Shown here: one piece after another, positions 32,986-42,323 of the stretch
How positions within the stretch are numbered: the first letter of the stretch is position 1
How the letters are laid out: each line of letters opens with the position of its first letter
Source: Melioribacteraceae bacterium
GTDB taxonomy: Bacteria > Bacteroidota > Ignavibacteria > Ignavibacteriales > Melioribacteraceae
Assembly (NCBI GenBank): GCA_030584085.1
Contig: CP129490.1
Span: forward strand, 496,001-560,000
Length of the DNA stretch: 64,000 bases
Reading direction: 5' to 3'
Position numbers and translations under genes: made by a program
Notes under the pieces: model-generated
Databases searched by the model: none
What the model was told of the DNA's origin: nothing
The model's input: the letters and a program-made list of their open reading frames with translations, nothing else

Positions 32986-33591
32986 ATGTTACACAAAGTA
33001 AACTTGACCAAAATCTTAAGTGGGCTTTTTTTACTATTTCTATTTTCTAACAGCATTTCCGCACACTGTGACTCGGTTGAAGGACCGGTTGTTCATGCAG
33101 CAAAGAAAACACTTGAGACTGGCAATCTTAATTACGTCTTTATTTGGCTTCAGCCGGAAGACGAAGCTGAAATCGAAAAATTGTACAAAAAAGTTGTGAA
33201 AGTTAGCGATATTAATGAAGACGTTCGTGAATTGGCGGATATGTACTTTTACGAAACCGTAGTTAGAGTTCATAGAATGAGCGAGGGAGTTGGTTATACG
33301 GGATTAGAATTCGAAGATTTTCAGCCTGCCGTGGGAATTGAAGCTGCGGACAGAGCAATTGAAAAAGATTCCGTTGAAGAAATACTTTCTCATATTAATG
33401 ATAAATCCAAACAAGAACCCGTAAAACATTATTTCACAGATCTTCAATCAAAAAGAAATTTTGAAGTTAATGATGTAGAAGCCGGAAGAGAATATGTAAA
33501 ATCTTATGTGCATTTTATTCATTATGTTGAAGGGTTATTCGGCGGCGCAACAGATCATAACGATTCACATAACAAAGCACACACACATTAA
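32986..33591 (+). CDS. Exported DUF6448-family protein, histidine-rich
   Basis: Secreted or periplasmic protein of 201 residues with a signal peptide (MLHKVNLTKILSGLFLLFLFSNSISA) followed by HCDSVEGPVVHAAKKTLETGNLNYVF, a DUF6448-like opening with Cys and His that could bind metal. The middle is helical and acidic; the C terminus is His-rich (DHNDSHNKAHTH), another possible metal site. Its function is unknown. It is the first gene behind operator 3 and is 18 bases from the cupin gene. Being in the NO/low-oxygen regulon suggests a role in metal or redox stress in the envelope. Confidence 0.75.
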   Translation: MLHKVNLTKILSGLFLLFLFSNSISAHCDSVEGPVVHAAKKTLETGNLNYVFIWLQPEDEAEIEKLYKKVVKVSDINEDVRELADMYFYETVVRVHRMSEGVGYTGLEFEDFQPAVGIEAADRAIEKDSVEEILSHINDKSKQEPVKHYFTDLQSKRNFEVNDVEAGREYVKSYVHFIHYVEGLFGGATDHNDSHNKAHTH

Positions 33592-33609
33592 AAATTTACA
33601 GGTAGAAAA

Positions 33610-33948
33610 ATGGTACATGAAGAAAATAAGGATATCGAAAAAATAGAAGTAAATAAAATATCGGAAATGATTGAATATCAGTCGGGTGGAATTGTAAGTA
33701 AACAAATCATCAAAAAACCTAACGGCAATTTAACATTATTCGGATTTGATAAAGGTGAGTCCTTGACTGAACACACATCCCCTTTTGAAGCGGTCGTTAA
33801 TATTATTGAAGGTGAAATGGAAATTACAATTGGCGGCAAGCCTTATAATGTTAAGGCGGGCGAAATGATAATTATGCCGCCGAACATACCACACGGATTG
33901 GTAGCCAAAGAGAAAACGAAAATGTTTTTGACAATGATAAAAAATTAG
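33610..33948 (+). CDS. Small cupin protein
   Basis: Single-domain cupin of 112 residues. The two cupin motifs are LTEHTSPFEAVVNIIEGEMEI (with His and Glu of motif 1) and PPNIPHGLVA (motif 2), joined by GGKPYNVKAGEMIIMP. The product is probably a metal-binding beta barrel; substrate unknown. It has a short ribosome site GTAGAAA and lies between the DUF6448 and DGC genes in the operator-3 operon. It is not a duplicate of the broken cupin at 20359, as the motif spacing and N termini differ, though both sit under the same predicted regulator. Confidence 0.85.
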   Translation: MVHEENKDIEKIEVNKISEMIEYQSGGIVSKQIIKKPNGNLTLFGFDKGESLTEHTSPFEAVVNIIEGEMEITIGGKPYNVKAGEMIIMPPNIPHGLVAKEKTKMFLTMIKN

Positions 33949-33957
33949 TCTGAAATT

Positions 33958-34347
33958 ATGGAAAGAAGAAAAAAAGAAAAGCCGATAATATATTCATGCT
34001 CGGGTTGCAGCAATGTAGCCCAGCTGGCTAATGATATAGCCGTTAAGATAAATGAGGAAGAAGTTGCTGAAATGTCCTGCATTGCTGGTGTAGGTGGAAA
34101 AGTTAAACCACTTGTAAAGACAGCATTATCGGGAAGACCGATAATTGTAATTGACGGCTGCCCACTCAAATGTGCAAAGGCATGTTTGAATAATATCGGG
34201 GTTAAACCGGATAAACATATTACTCTTACAGATTATGATCTGAAAAAGAAATTTAATACAAAAATTAATTTGGAAGATGAATTGGATGTCTATGAAAGAA
34301 TAGTTGAAGAAACACTTGATTTATATAGTGAGTTAGAAACGGTGTAG
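33958..34347 (+). CDS. DGC-domain putative zinc-binding protein
   Basis: Soluble 129-residue protein with several cysteine pairs: YSCSGCSNVAQL at the N terminus, MSCIAGVGG, and DGCPLKCAKACL in the centre, the DGC motif that names the family. These are thought to bind zinc or a metal cluster. It ends the operator-3 operon, nine bases after the cupin gene. The next feature is a long intergenic region with direct repeats. No specific activity is established for DGC proteins; they often occur with cupin or NO-response genes in anaerobes. Confidence 0.85.
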   Translation: MERRKKEKPIIYSCSGCSNVAQLANDIAVKINEEEVAEMSCIAGVGGKVKPLVKTALSGRPIIVIDGCPLKCAKACLNNIGVKPDKHITLTDYDLKKKFNTKINLEDELDVYERIVEETLDLYSELETV

Positions 34348-34644
34348 CAAATGCCACGACTGTCAATTTCTATTCAGGCATTCGCGGCATAAATATTTCT
34401 TAATAGTTATTATTACAGTTCAATCTACCTTTTTGCCATCCGCATGTTTTCGGCTGCCTCTTTTATTTTGGTTAAGTCGCGTACCATTTCACTCCAGCAG
34501 TACCGCAAAGAACTATCGAGATTAGCGTGAAACGAGCCTGAAAAGTTCGCATATGAATTCCGCAAACATTTTTTGATAAATGCACGTTGTACCGATCCCT
34601 GTAAATTTCGATCTATAAATTCCATTCATGGAAGAATATCTGAC

Positions 34645-34875
34645 AGTCATTTTTTGGTCATCGCTTTCCCCAAAATCTTTCGAAAATAAGCCAAAAACTC
34701 AATAAATATCGGAATGCGCAGGCTCCCTGACTCTCCGCACAGATAATTAAAACCTCAAGGATAGCGAAAATAAGCCGTTTTTGAGGTTTTTTTGTGCCCG
34801 CTTGTAATTTGTAGTGGTTGTAGACGTACTAATTTGACCTGCTATGGACACTTTTTAGTCACTTTTTGGTCATCG
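34645..34875. repeat. 19-bp direct repeats flanking 193 bp
   Basis: AGTCATTTTTTGGTCATCG (34645-34663) recurs as AGTCACTTTTTGGTCATCG (34857-34875) with one mismatch, 212 bp apart. Inside are CCCTGACTCTCCGCAC, which resembles the 3' end of a serine-type tRNA, and an intrinsic terminator. This is what a small excision or integration scar could look like, but no integrase is nearby. Confidence 0.5.
34749..34793 (+). terminator. Intrinsic terminator in the repeat-containing gap
   Basis: A perfect 10-bp inverted repeat, AAAACCTCAA (34749-34758) and TTGAGGTTTT (34781-34790), with a 22-base loop, and a T7 run (34787-34793). It fits a factor-independent terminator on the + strand about 400 bases after the DGC gene. 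Confidence 0.65.
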
Positions 34876-34936
34876 AATTTTACAAATCTTATCAATCGTA
34901 TTCAAAGCACAATGCATGTCAGAAATGGAAATTCAT

Positions 34937-34944
34937 TATGTTTG
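34937..34944 (+). promoter_or_regulatory. Predicted -7 element for ettA
   Basis: TATGTTTG matches TAnnTTTG exactly and lies 37 bases before the ettA start. No TTG is found at the expected -33 position, so the promoter is tentative. Confidence 0.4.
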
Positions 34945-34980
34945 TTTACAAAATAAAAATTAATCGATAATGGAGATTCA

Positions 34981-36663
34981 ATGGGCGTTGAGGCAAATAA
35001 AATCATTTATTCAATGATTGGTGTTAGTAAGTATTACGATAAAAAACCAATTCTAAAAGATATCTACCTTTCATATTTCTATGGTGCTAAGATTGGAGTT
35101 CTAGGATTAAACGGTTCCGGAAAAAGTTCTTTACTAAAAATATTAGCGGGAGTAGATCAAGATTTTAATGGAGAAACAGCGGTTTCTCCCGGATACACAA
35201 TTGGTTATTTAGAACAAGAACCATTGCTCGATGAATCTAAAACAGTAAAGGAAACAGTTGAAGAAGCAGTTAAAGAAGTTCTTGAAGTAATGAAAGAGTA
35301 TGACGAAATAAATACGAAATTTGCGGAAGAAATGACTGACGATGAAATGAATGACTTACTGGAAAGACAAGGAAAAGTTCAAGATAAGCTGGATGCTATG
35401 GGAGCTTGGGACATTGATTCAAAACTTCAAATGGCAATGGATGCGTTAAATTGTCCCCCCGGTGATACGCCGGTAAAGGTTCTTTCCGGTGGCGAAAAAA
35501 GACGTGTCGCTTTGTGCAGATTGCTTCTTCAAAAACCAGATATTTTACTATTGGATGAACCAACAAATCATCTTGATGCTGAAACCGTTGCTTGGTTAGA
35601 AGCAGAACTGAACCGCTATCCCGGGACTATTATAGCCGTAACTCATGATAGATATTTCTTAGATAATGTTGCCGGTTGGATTCTTGAACTTGATCGCGGT
35701 GAAGGAATTCCTTGGAAAGGGAATTATTCCTCTTGGTTAGAACAAAAACAAATTCGTCTTGCTCAAGAGGAAAAAAGAGAAACTGAAAAACAAAAAACTT
35801 TGAAAAGAGAGTTAGAGTGGATTAGGATGTCGCCGAAGGGAAGACATGCAAAATCAAAAGCTAGAATTACATCTTATGAGCAAATGTTAAAAGAAGAAAA
35901 TGAAAAAGCTCAGAAAGAAATAGAACTTTATATACCTGCCGGCCCTCGATTAGGAAACGTAGTTATAGAAGCGCAAAATGTTTCTAAAGCTTATGGTGAT
36001 AAACTACTTTTTGAAAATCTAAATTTTGCACTTCCTCCGGGTGGAATTGTTGGTGTTATCGGCCCAAACGGGGCAGGTAAAACAACTTTATTTAGAATGA
36101 TCACTGCAAAAGAAGCAGCAGATTCCGGTTCATTTAGAATTGGAGAAACTGTAAAACTTGCTTATTTAGATCAAAGTAGAGAATCTTTAGATCCGGATAA
36201 AACAGTCTGGCAGCAAATTTCAGAAGGGGCTGATGTAATTCAATTAGGCAACAAGCAAGTAAACTCACGAGCTTATGTTGGGCAATTTAACTTTGGTGGT
36301 GGAGATCAACAGAAAAAAGTTGGAGTCCTTTCCGGAGGAGAAAGAAATAGAGTTCATCTCGCATTAATGTTAAAAGCCGGTGCAAATGTTATTCTTCTTG
36401 ATGAACCTACCAACGATTTGGATGTTAATACAATGCGTGCATTAGAAGAAGGACTTTTAAATTTTGCCGGATGCGCAGTTGTTATTAGTCACGATAGATG
36501 GTTCTTGGATAGAATTTGCACACATATTTTAGCGTTTGAAGGTAATAGTCAAGTTGTGTGGTTTGAAGGAAATTTTTCCGACTACGAAGAAAATAGAAGA
36601 GAAAGACTTGGCAAAGATGCTGATATTCCCAAAAGAATTAAATACAAAAAACTTACTAGATAA
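34981..36663 (+). CDS. ettA: Energy-dependent translational throttle protein EttA
   Basis: ABC-F protein of 560 residues, typical for EttA. Two ATPase domains are complete: Walker A GLNGSGKSS and GPNGAGKTT, signatures LSGGEKRRVALCRLLL and LSGGERNRVHLALML, and Walker B regions LLLDEPTNHLD and ILLDEPTNDLD. The linker contains the interdomain KQIRLAQEEKRETEKQKTLKREL helix. EttA gates entry of the 70S ribosome into elongation according to ATP level. A GGAGATTCA ribosome site precedes ATG. It has no obvious link to the neighbouring NO genes and looks like housekeeping. Confidence 0.96.
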   Translation: MGVEANKIIYSMIGVSKYYDKKPILKDIYLSYFYGAKIGVLGLNGSGKSSLLKILAGVDQDFNGETAVSPGYTIGYLEQEPLLDESKTVKETVEEAVKEVLEVMKEYDEINTKFAEEMTDDEMNDLLERQGKVQDKLDAMGAWDIDSKLQMAMDALNCPPGDTPVKVLSGGEKRRVALCRLLLQKPDILLLDEPTNHLDAETVAWLEAELNRYPGTIIAVTHDRYFLDNVAGWILELDRGEGIPWKGNYSSWLEQKQIRLAQEEKRETEKQKTLKRELEWIRMSPKGRHAKSKARITSYEQMLKEENEKAQKEIELYIPAGPRLGNVVIEAQNVSKAYGDKLLFENLNFALPPGGIVGVIGPNGAGKTTLFRMITAKEAADSGSFRIGETVKLAYLDQSRESLDPDKTVWQQISEGADVIQLGNKQVNSRAYVGQFNFGGGDQQKKVGVLSGGERNRVHLALMLKAGANVILLDEPTNDLDVNTMRALEEGLLNFAGCAVVISHDRWFLDRICTHILAFEGNSQVVWFEGNFSDYEENRRERLGKDADIPKRIKYKKLTR

Positions 36664-36701
36664 TTTTTGAATTCTATTTTCGCATTAAGTGTAATATCAT
36701 A

Positions 36702-36729
36702 TCCGGTATTCAATTTTTAGAATACCGGA
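36702..36729. terminator. Perfect hairpin between ettA and recQ
   Basis: TCCGGTATTC (36702-36711) and GAATACCGGA (36720-36729) form a perfect 10-bp stem with an 8-base loop. It could end ettA transcription or be an operator for recQ; no T tract follows, so a terminator role is not certain. Confidence 0.5.
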
Positions 36730-36752
36730 AGCGATTCTTTTAGAGAAACAAT

Positions 36753-38207
36753 ATGGTAAATCCTTCAGACATACTTAAAAAATATTTCGGTTACTCTGCA
36801 TTTAAGAGTGAGCAGGAAAATATAATTAATAGACTACTTTTAGATAATGGTCACGCACTTGTTTTAATGCCGACCGGTGGAGGTAAATCTCTTTGCTACC
36901 AAGTACCCGCATTAATATTTGAAGGAGGGACAATTGTTATTAGTCCTTTGATTGCTCTTATGCAGGATCAAGTTGACGCTTTAAAGAAGAAAAACATTCC
37001 GGCTGAATTTATAAACTCCACGGTTAAACCGACGCAAAGAAAAGAGAGATTGCAAAAATTTGTCGATGGAAAAGTTAAACTCCTTTACGTAACTCCCGAA
37101 CGATTTAGAAAAACAGAATTTGTAGAAGAGATAAAAAAAACAAAAATTTCTCTGCTTGCTGTTGATGAAGCACATTGCATTTCGGAATGGGGACATGATT
37201 TTCGTCCCGACTACTCACGCATAGCTGAATTCCGGGAGTTGATGGGAAATCCTTTAACAATTGCGTTGACAGCAACCGCAACCCGTGCAGTGCAGAAAGA
37301 CATAGTTAATAAACTTGGATTGAGTAAAGATGAGATTAAATTGTTTCATCAGGGAATTCAGCGCCCCAACCTAAGACTTGATACAGCAGATATCTTTGAT
37401 GAAAAAGATTCATTCGATGAAATTTATAAAGTGCTCGATAAATATAAAGGTCCTGGTATAATTTATTTTTCTCTTATCAAAACACTTGAGTATTTCTCAG
37501 AGAAGATTGGCGACAAAGGTTACAAACATGGAATATATCACGGTAAGTTGGAGGCAAAGAAAAGAAAACAAACCCAGCGAGATTTTTTAGCAGGTAAGGA
37601 AAATTTGATTTTGGCTACAAATGCTTTTGGAATGGGAATAGACAAACCCGATATTCGATTTGTGCTGCATGCCGAAGTCCCCGGTTCAATTGAATCTTAT
37701 TACCAAGAAATCGGTAGAGCGGGACGTGATGGAAAAGACTCACTATGTAAACTTCTTTACAATCAGCAGGATCTTTATACTCAAATGGAATTTATAAAAT
37801 GGTCTAATCCAAATGCCGAATACTATTCACGTGTTTATGATATTTTGAAAAGCGATTTGAATACCGTCAACTCTATGGGAGTTGATTATCTACGTGAACA
37901 GATGAGTTTTAGAGACAGAAATGATTTTAGGATTGAAACTGTTCTATCAATGTTGGACCGTTACGGGGTGATTGAGGGAAGTCCGGAGAATAAAGATTTA
38001 ATTGTTGTCGACGATCTTCCTGATGAACTTCAAGATGATGCACGATTGGAAGAAAAACTTTTGAACGATAATAAGAAGCTGCTAGCAGTTGTAAATTATT
38101 TCAAATCGACTACATGCCGGCGGATATTTATTTCAGACTATTTCGGATTCCCCGGTGAGAAACCTTGTGGGAATTGTGATGTGTGTAGTCAACATATTAT
38201 TACGTGA
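36753..38207 (+). CDS. recQ: RecQ-family ATP-dependent DNA helicase, short form
   Basis: 3'-5' DNA helicase of 484 residues. Helicase motifs are present: LMPTGGGKSLCYQVPA (I), VDEAHCISEWGHDFRPDY (DEAH, II), ALTATAT (III), ILATNAFGMGIDKPDIRFV and YYQEIGRAGRDG (V-VI). A zinc-binding site formed by Cys residues (TTCRRIF...PCGNCDVC) follows. The protein ends right after it, so the winged-helix and HRDC domains of E. coli RecQ (609 residues) are absent, as in short RecQ forms. It likely acts in DNA repair; no specific partner is visible in the neighbourhood. Confidence 0.95.
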   Translation: MVNPSDILKKYFGYSAFKSEQENIINRLLLDNGHALVLMPTGGGKSLCYQVPALIFEGGTIVISPLIALMQDQVDALKKKNIPAEFINSTVKPTQRKERLQKFVDGKVKLLYVTPERFRKTEFVEEIKKTKISLLAVDEAHCISEWGHDFRPDYSRIAEFRELMGNPLTIALTATATRAVQKDIVNKLGLSKDEIKLFHQGIQRPNLRLDTADIFDEKDSFDEIYKVLDKYKGPGIIYFSLIKTLEYFSEKIGDKGYKHGIYHGKLEAKKRKQTQRDFLAGKENLILATNAFGMGIDKPDIRFVLHAEVPGSIESYYQEIGRAGRDGKDSLCKLLYNQQDLYTQMEFIKWSNPNAEYYSRVYDILKSDLNTVNSMGVDYLREQMSFRDRNDFRIETVLSMLDRYGVIEGSPENKDLIVVDDLPDELQDDARLEEKLLNDNKKLLAVVNYFKSTTCRRIFISDYFGFPGEKPCGNCDVCSQHIIT

Positions 38208-38295
38208 TTTTAGTTATTACTCTTTGTAAAATCTCACAAAATTCATTACTATAGAAAAGTTTAATGTGTTAAGAAAATCTAATTAAAAGGAATTG

Positions 38296-38652
38296 ATGGT
38301 GACAAAACACAGAATATATACAACGAGCTTTGCAAGTGTTTACCCTCATTATGTTACTAAGGCAGAGAAAAAAGGACGTACCAAAGAGGAAGTTGATGAA
38401 ATAATTCGCTGGCTGACGGGCTATACTCAAAAAAGGTTTGAAGCCCAGCTGAAAAAACAAACTGACTTTGAAACTTTCTTTGCTGAAGCTCCCAAGCTGA
38501 ACCCTTCGCGAAATTTAATTAAAGGTGTGGTCTGCGGTATCCGTGTGGAAGACATCGAAGAACCTTTAATGCGTGAAATCCGCTATCTAGACAAACTGAT
38601 CGACGAATTAGCAAAGGGAAAAACGATGGAAAAGATACTGAGAAAAGTATAA
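38296..38652 (+). CDS. DUF2200-family protein
   Basis: Soluble 118-residue protein with the DUF2200 signature: [35 protein letters not shown] and [44 protein letters not shown]. The function of this family is unknown; the pattern of charged helices suggests a compact monomer or dimer. ATG 38296 is chosen over an in-frame TTG three bases upstream because of its AAAAGG site. It is convergent with the secreted LamG protein gene. Confidence 0.88.
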   Translation: MVTKHRIYTTSFASVYPHYVTKAEKKGRTKEEVDEIIRWLTGYTQKRFEAQLKKQTDFETFFAEAPKLNPSRNLIKGVVCGIRVEDIEEPLMREIRYLDKLIDELAKGKTMEKILRKV

Positions 38653-38700
38653 TACGTCATGTGTAGAGTTAGGTTAAAGTTATCATGAAAAATTTCTTTA

Positions 38701-38725
38701 ATAAAATGAGGGACCGAAGTCCCTC
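38701..38725 (-). terminator. UUCG-capped terminator of the LamG operon
   Basis: On the minus strand GAGGGAC, loop TTCG, GTCCCTC (7-bp stem, 38708-38725) is followed by ATTTTAT. The UUCG tetraloop makes a very stable RNA hairpin. It sits 27 bases after the stop of the secreted protein gene, and may also help the convergent DUF2200 gene. Confidence 0.7.
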
Positions 38726-38752
38726 TAAATTAATTGCTGTTTAATTACTATA

Positions 38753-41700
38753 CTATTTCATCAATATCATTTTCTTGCTTTGGTAAAAATCTCCCGTTCT
38801 TAAAGTATAAATGTAAATCCCACTAGCCAAGTTATCGGCATTGAATGTTATGTTATGTTGACCGGGATTTTGATCTTCATTGACCAATACTTTTACTTCT
38901 CTTCCAAGTATATCATACACTGTAAGTTTTACAAAACCCGCTTTAGATAAATTGTACCTAATTGTAGTTGATGGATTAAACGGATTTGGGTAAGACTGCA
39001 TCAATTCAATTTTTTTAGGGATTTGCTGCTCATCATTTATATCAGTTGTCGTTTTACATTTCCCATTACTTCCTGCTTCATATATTGAATTAACTTCATC
39101 TTTAGTAATCGCTCGATTGAATAATTCTATCTCATCCAAAATTCCACGGAAGGGATAATTCTCTACAAATGATTGAGCACCGATTCTTAGAATACCTCTA
39201 TTATCAAGTGAGCCTTGGTGTGTTGTCGGATCGCCGAAAGTAGTTGGTTCTCCGTCAAGATAGAATGTTATACCGTTCTGATCATTTCTGGAAACCGTTA
39301 TAGCGATATGATGAAACATACCGTCAGCCACAAAAACCGGTGAAACATAATCTGTAGCAGTTCCATCTTCCAATCTTAGACTTAGTTTTCCATCAACAAG
39401 ATAGAATAGATATCCGAAAATACCGCCGGAATTTTTAACTCGTTTATCAACAAGATGTTGTACTCCAACATCGTTACTTGTTTGTATCCATGCATCAAAA
39501 GAAAAATCGCCGGTACCAAAGTTAAGTTCAGATTGATGCGGGACATCCACAAAGTTTTTACCGCTGAATTGTAAACCACCTAGTACTTTTGCGGCTACCG
39601 GAACAGGGTTATTCATATGAGTACCCATATTATCAAAACTAGCTAAATCAAGAGATGATGTACCTGAGATTTCATCAAGAGTCCACCATGCAACCATACC
39701 TGAAGGAGGATCGACACAACCGGTAGGTTCGCCGCATTCGGGTGTAGTAATACAGAATATATCGCTATGGCAGCAGAAATTATATACACTTTCTCCGGGT
39801 ACGACTGTATTGAATATTGCAGTTTGGAAACAAAGTTCTTCTCCACCACCAATTCCTGATATAATTATGCTATCAAGAGGTGAAACTTGACCCGGTAGAA
39901 TGTTTATATTTTCAAATAATGTTTTAGAAAAAGTAACTCCCGGAGTTGTTGGATAAATTCCGTAACCTGTTGACATAATTGTGGAATTGTTTTGAACACG
40001 GAACTTATACAAGAACGTTCCATCCGGTAAACATGTTAACGTACCATTAATTGCCTGCGAACAACTGTCGATTGGTAAATCTAGTGGGGTACATCCAAAC
40101 ATTAATGTATCAGTGCAAACAACTTCTCCGTTATTCATCCATCTTACGGCAACAACTTGGTTTGGTGAAGTGTAATCTCTTATACACATATCAAGAACAT
40201 CAGGAAATGTGCCTTGACCAATCGTTTCAGTGAAGGGTGGAAATTTTCTCAACTTGATAAGATTGTTCGGCCAAGCATTTGTAAATCCCCAACCAGTTGC
40301 CGAAGTTGAAAATGTACTGAACATTCCGCCTGAAACTAATTCGAATTCAACATGTGAAAATTCCATACTGCTGATATTTGTTAATGAAATAGAATAACAG
40401 CAATCATCAGGATTACCTTGTGCTTCAACACTTAATGAATCACAAACAGTAATACAAGACGGCATAATTGCGGTAATTGTTTCATAACACCAGCAGCATC
40501 CGTCGGGGCTATTGAACTTTGCTAGAATGCTAACGGTATCACCCGGAAAAGCTCCTAGAATTTGTATGTTTTGGAGAATAGAATTTGAACCCGGTGAAAC
40601 AGCCCATGATAAATTCGTAGTTAGCGGTGAAATTGTAACATTACCTGGACTCTGTAATGTGTATTCGATGCTTGATATTCCATAATCTGCATTGTTTGTA
40701 AATGAATAGGAATAAGTATAGTCACTTCCGTTACATGTTACGGTGTCACTCAGAATTGAAGTGCATGAAATTTCACAGTCCAGTTCAATAGTTTCTGAAC
40801 AAACTATTTCTCCTGATTCATCTAACCAATTTACAATGACTATCTGTGGTGAAGTTACAAAGCTAAGTGACATATTAAAGAAATCATTAAGATTTCCACC
40901 CGGTACGATTCCGTTTGGAGGTGTAAATGTGTTTGATCCTGAGGTAAACCAATCTTGATAATTAGTTCCAAGTCCGGTACCGGTTGTAAATTGATTTGGT
41001 AACAAACATAAAATTTGTATTGAAGTTATACCGGTAAGATCATTTGGTTGAATAAGATTTAAGCTCCAGTCACAATCATCGGGTGAGGTTTTTATTGCCT
41101 CGGCATCTAATGATTCGCAAAGATCAGGTATAGAGCCGCAATCACCAGTATTGGTTAAGCAGAAGTTATCAAAACCAAATCTTTCAGCTTGATAACTTGT
41201 CGGGTCGATTGATAATCTCAACATGGTTATATTACTCAACATTGAATTCCAATCACTATCTGTCCCAACCGACATCACCCAATGACCTTCGGAATTCGCC
41301 GGTAAGGATTCTCCTGGATTAAGTATTGAAAGTGGAGCACAATAAGAATGCCAGCCATCACCGGCAGTAATGAGATCGTTAGTTACAAAGTATGCTGAAA
41401 AACCATTACCCTCAATTCGAATACCAGGCGTAATAGTTATCGGTTGCGATGAACCGTCGTTCCCGTTTCCTGCAAACAAATAATTAACATCCCAGCATAA
41501 AGTTCCGCAACCACCGTCAAGGAATGCTGCCCAATCTCCGGTTAAAGGTTTGCTTTCATTATAGAAAGAAGATGCGCCTGACTGATCGGTTGTTTGAAAA
41601 TAATGATTATCGCCTTCCTCAATAATAGTACCTTGAGCATTATTGGTTGTCCAGCCACCGTTACCATCTTCAAAATCCGTACAAATAGAAGTAGAACTTT

Positions 41701-42307
41701 CAGAAGTTGTTCCTTCAATAAGAACAGTATTATGAATTGCAAAAGAAGGAGTCATTGCAATACCACCGTTTGGAGAATATGGAAAAATTCTAAGCGAAAA
41801 AGTTTGTCCACTTGCCACAACTACACTTAAGCTTTTTGAGAATGTCTGCATAGAAGAATTCAGATAACTCAAAGGAGTAGTGTTTAGTTGAACTTTGGTA
41901 TTCCAATTATCGAGCGAGTACCATACTTCGGATTCTATAATGTTGAAATTTGCTGGGAGAGGATTATCTCCATAATTGAAGGACACATACTGAACATTAA
42001 AACTGTTTCCTGAAAGTGGTGCAACTTCATGTTGAATATATCTAGTATAATCAACGGGACTTGCGGGCCAACCGGTGTTCGGGAAGTACAATCTTTGACC
42101 ATCAGTTGTGTACGGCAGATTAACAGTCATTTGTGGATTGCTCGTCCCAATTGTTTGATTGGTAGCCTGAATATTTCCAACAGGGGTACTTGGACTAATG
42201 GTCGTTGTGCTTGAAAGCGGCCAAGTTACATAAGCACTTTGTGCACATATATTTGTGACAGTAAACATCACTGCGAGAATCACAATCATTTTATATAGCT
42301 TATTCAT
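38753..42307 (-). CDS. Secreted LamG-domain protein with type IX sorting tail
   Basis: Large exported protein of 1184 residues. A signal peptide (about 1-23) is followed by beta-rich repetitive domains with many cysteines, likely adhesion or carbohydrate-binding modules. A LamG/concanavalin-like domain occupies about residues 905-1075 (GMVAWWTLDEISGT, FSFDAWIQTS, DEIELFNRAITKDEV). The C-terminal ~80 residues (YPNPFNPSTTIRYNL, KLTVYDILGREV, GIYIYTL, KKMILMK) are a type IX secretion signal, so it should be at the cell surface or released. Upstream are a 91-residue gene and LytTR boxes. No enzymatic motif seen. Confidence 0.9.
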   Translation of the reverse strand: MNKLYKMIVILAVMFTVTNICAQSAYVTWPLSSTTTISPSTPVGNIQATNQTIGTSNPQMTVNLPYTTDGQRLYFPNTGWPASPVDYTRYIQHEVAPLSGNSFNVQYVSFNYGDNPLPANFNIIESEVWYSLDNWNTKVQLNTTPLSYLNSSMQTFSKSLSVVVASGQTFSLRIFPYSPNGGIAMTPSFAIHNTVLIEGTTSESSTSICTDFEDGNGGWTTNNAQGTIIEEGDNHYFQTTDQSGASSFYNESKPLTGDWAAFLDGGCGTLCWDVNYLFAGNGNDGSSQPITITPGIRIEGNGFSAYFVTNDLITAGDGWHSYCAPLSILNPGESLPANSEGHWVMSVGTDSDWNSMLSNITMLRLSIDPTSYQAERFGFDNFCLTNTGDCGSIPDLCESLDAEAIKTSPDDCDWSLNLIQPNDLTGITSIQILCLLPNQFTTGTGLGTNYQDWFTSGSNTFTPPNGIVPGGNLNDFFNMSLSFVTSPQIVIVNWLDESGEIVCSETIELDCEISCTSILSDTVTCNGSDYTYSYSFTNNADYGISSIEYTLQSPGNVTISPLTTNLSWAVSPGSNSILQNIQILGAFPGDTVSILAKFNSPDGCCWCYETITAIMPSCITVCDSLSVEAQGNPDDCCYSISLTNISSMEFSHVEFELVSGGMFSTFSTSATGWGFTNAWPNNLIKLRKFPPFTETIGQGTFPDVLDMCIRDYTSPNQVVAVRWMNNGEVVCTDTLMFGCTPLDLPIDSCSQAINGTLTCLPDGTFLYKFRVQNNSTIMSTGYGIYPTTPGVTFSKTLFENINILPGQVSPLDSIIISGIGGGEELCFQTAIFNTVVPGESVYNFCCHSDIFCITTPECGEPTGCVDPPSGMVAWWTLDEISGTSSLDLASFDNMGTHMNNPVPVAAKVLGGLQFSGKNFVDVPHQSELNFGTGDFSFDAWIQTSNDVGVQHLVDKRVKNSGGIFGYLFYLVDGKLSLRLEDGTATDYVSPVFVADGMFHHIAITVSRNDQNGITFYLDGEPTTFGDPTTHQGSLDNRGILRIGAQSFVENYPFRGILDEIELFNRAITKDEVNSIYEAGSNGKCKTTTDINDEQQIPKKIELMQSYPNPFNPSTTIRYNLSKAGFVKLTVYDILGREVKVLVNEDQNPGQHNITFNADNLASGIYIYTLRTGDFYQSKKMILMK

Positions 42308-42323
42308 TATAACCTCGGTTTTG

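Larger units (their letters stand above)
34348..34980. other. Repeat-containing intergenic region without a supported gene
   Basis: A 633-base gap. An imperfect hairpin (34351-34358 with 34383-34390) may end the DGC operon. A minus frame at 34425-34625 is not convincing. A 19-bp direct repeat (34645-34663 and 34857-34875), a tRNA-like 3' tail (about 34719-34740), a 12-bp direct repeat (34681 and 34765) and a T-tailed hairpin (34749-34793) lie in the right half. The last 40 bases hold the ettA promoter. It could be the scar of a mobile element. Confidence 0.45.

Noticed and set aside
32706-33050. Frame overlapping the DUF6448 start and operator 3
   Set aside because: It crosses the operator and promoter, has no family features and overlaps the better-supported gene at 32986.
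34425-34625. Minus-strand frame of 66 codons
   Set aside because: No ribosome site, no family pattern, no neighbouring gene and a location in a repeat-containing gap; not supported as a gene.
34719-34740. tRNA gene
   Set aside because: Only a 3'-end-like segment is visible; no matching 5' acceptor or anticodon arm lies upstream.
34846-34858. GG-N10-GT resembling a sigma54 promoter in the repeat region
   Set aside because: It overlaps the direct repeat and leads to no nearby start; probably chance.
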